The position numbers and the translations under genes are program-made. From JBAYDV01 sp041668045 (lineage in GTDB: Bacteria > Bacteroidota > Bacteroidia > Bacteroidales > UBA932): a DNA stretch of 7,797 bases. The stretch spans positions 1-7,797 of the forward strand of contig JBAYDV010000090.1 of NCBI GenBank assembly GCA_041668045.1, in the 5' to 3' direction. Below the pieces are notes generated by a model. The model was not told where the DNA came from. It saw nothing but the letters and a program-made list of their open reading frames with translations, and ran no database searches. Shown one piece after another: positions 7,515 to 7,797 of this stretch (position 1 is the stretch's first letter; every line of letters begins with the position of its first letter).

Positions 7515-7546
7515 TTTGGAGGGTAATAAAAAGTCCACTATATTTG
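7515..7546 (+). promoter_or_regulatory. rRNA operon promoter (Bacteroidota -33/-7 type)
   Basis: TTTG at 7515-7518 and TATATTTG at 7539-7546 are separated by exactly 20 nt, a full match to the Bacteroidota primary sigma-factor consensus (TTTG, 19-21 nt, TAnnTTTG). An A-rich tract lies immediately upstream (7487-7514, including runs of eight and seven A), reminiscent of an UP element. Transcription would start near 7552, giving a leader of about 155 nt before the mature 16S rRNA. Confidence 0.85.
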
Positions 7547-7579
7547 CAGCCCGTTTGACAAAAAAACGTAAAACAAAAT

Positions 7580-7592
7580 AGTTCATTGATAG
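7580..7592 (+). promoter_or_regulatory. boxA-like antitermination motif in the rRNA leader
   Basis: AGTTCATTGATAG resembles the boxA of rRNA leaders (TGTTCTTTGAAA in Bacillus, TGCTCTTTAACA in E. coli). It lies about 28 nt after the predicted start of transcription, where NusB/NusE-dependent antitermination elements belong. No boxB is expected for rRNA. The match is partial, so the call rests on wording plus position. Confidence 0.4.
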
Positions 7593-7610
7593 CATTATAA
7601 AATTAGTACA

Positions 7611-7635
7611 GAGGTATAAAAATTTTTATAACCTC
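7611..7635 (+). other. Bulged hairpin in the rRNA leader
   Basis: The 25-nt segment is a near-perfect inverted repeat: GAGGT (7611-7615) pairs with ACCTC (7631-7635), and ATAAAAA (7616-7622) pairs with TTTTTAT (7623-7629), leaving a single unpaired A at 7630. A few central A-U pairs must open to form the loop. It is not followed by a U-run, so it is unlikely to be a terminator. A role in leader folding or early 16S processing is possible but unproven. Confidence 0.55.
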
Positions 7636-7706
7636 GTCAAATTTACAATTTAATAAATTAGTAATTCAACCGATAGTCAGGAAGCTAAAAAGACAAACAA
7701 ACATAT

Positions 7707-7797
7707 ACAATGAAGAGTTTGATCCTGGCTCAGGATGAACGCTAGCGGCAGGCTTTACACATGCAAGTCGAGGGGTAACGAATAGATTGCTTGCAAT
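7707..7797 (+). rRNA. rrs: 16S ribosomal RNA, first ~91 nt (truncated by the window edge)
   Basis: The universal 27F site AGAGTTTGATCCTGGCTCAG lies at 7714-7733. Aligning its first base to E. coli position 8 places the mature 5' end near 7707. GATGAACGCTAGCGGCAGGC and ACACATGCAAGTCGAGGGG follow, wording typical of Bacteroidales. The window ends in the tip of helix 6 (variable region V1), where ATTG (7786-7789) and CAAT (7794-7797) pair around a CTTG tetraloop. The rest of the operon lies to the right. The exact 5' end is by analogy only. Confidence 0.97.

Noticed and set aside
7554..7586. Possible second rRNA promoter (TTTG at 7554-7557 and TAGTTCAT at 7579-7586)
   Set aside because: The -7 half matches poorly and coincides with the boxA-like motif, which explains it better.
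1..7797. CRISPR arrays, insertion sequences, tRNA genes, phage or defence genes
   Set aside because: I saw no regularly spaced direct repeats, transposase motifs, cloverleaf sequences or defence domains. Gaps between genes are all under 300 bases and are accounted for above.

Overview
The window looks like chromosomal DNA from an AT-rich member of the Bacteroidales (phylum Bacteroidota). Three things support this. The right edge carries the 5' end of a 16S rRNA gene with Bacteroidales-type wording. It is preceded by an excellent match to the Bacteroidota housekeeping promoter (TTTG, 20-nt spacer, TATATTTG). None of the protein genes has a Shine-Dalgarno sequence; their starts sit in A/T-rich leaders, as is usual in this phylum. 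I cannot name the genus from 91 bases of 16S.

Layout. Positions 2-1747 (+) hold the 3' part of a GH92 alpha-mannosidase gene whose start lies left of the window. Four bases later, 1752-3977 (+) encodes a complete second GH92 enzyme with a lipoprotein signal. The two form a tandem, probably co-transcribed pair for trimming alpha-mannosides (N-glycans or yeast-type mannans) at the cell envelope. A strong 14-bp hairpin, nested in a second 9-bp inverted repeat, separates them from the convergent galactose genes.

On the minus strand, galK (6221-5076) and galM (5069-4071) form a two-gene cytoplasmic operon: GalM interconverts galactose anomers and GalK phosphorylates alpha-galactose. A candidate promoter with an overlapping 7-bp dyad lies just upstream of galK. 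Further upstream, also on the minus strand, two short CHR-family membrane proteins (7473-6919 and 6922-6371) overlap by 4 nt. They make a split, two-subunit chromate-type transporter. The last ~310 bases hold the divergent rRNA promoter, a ~155-nt leader with a boxA-like motif and a bulged hairpin, and the beginning of 16S rRNA.

The window is mostly ordinary metabolic and housekeeping sequence. I did not find a convincing new system. The observations most worth checking are the divergence between the two GH92 paralogues, the operator-like dyad at the galK promoter, and the structured rRNA leader.
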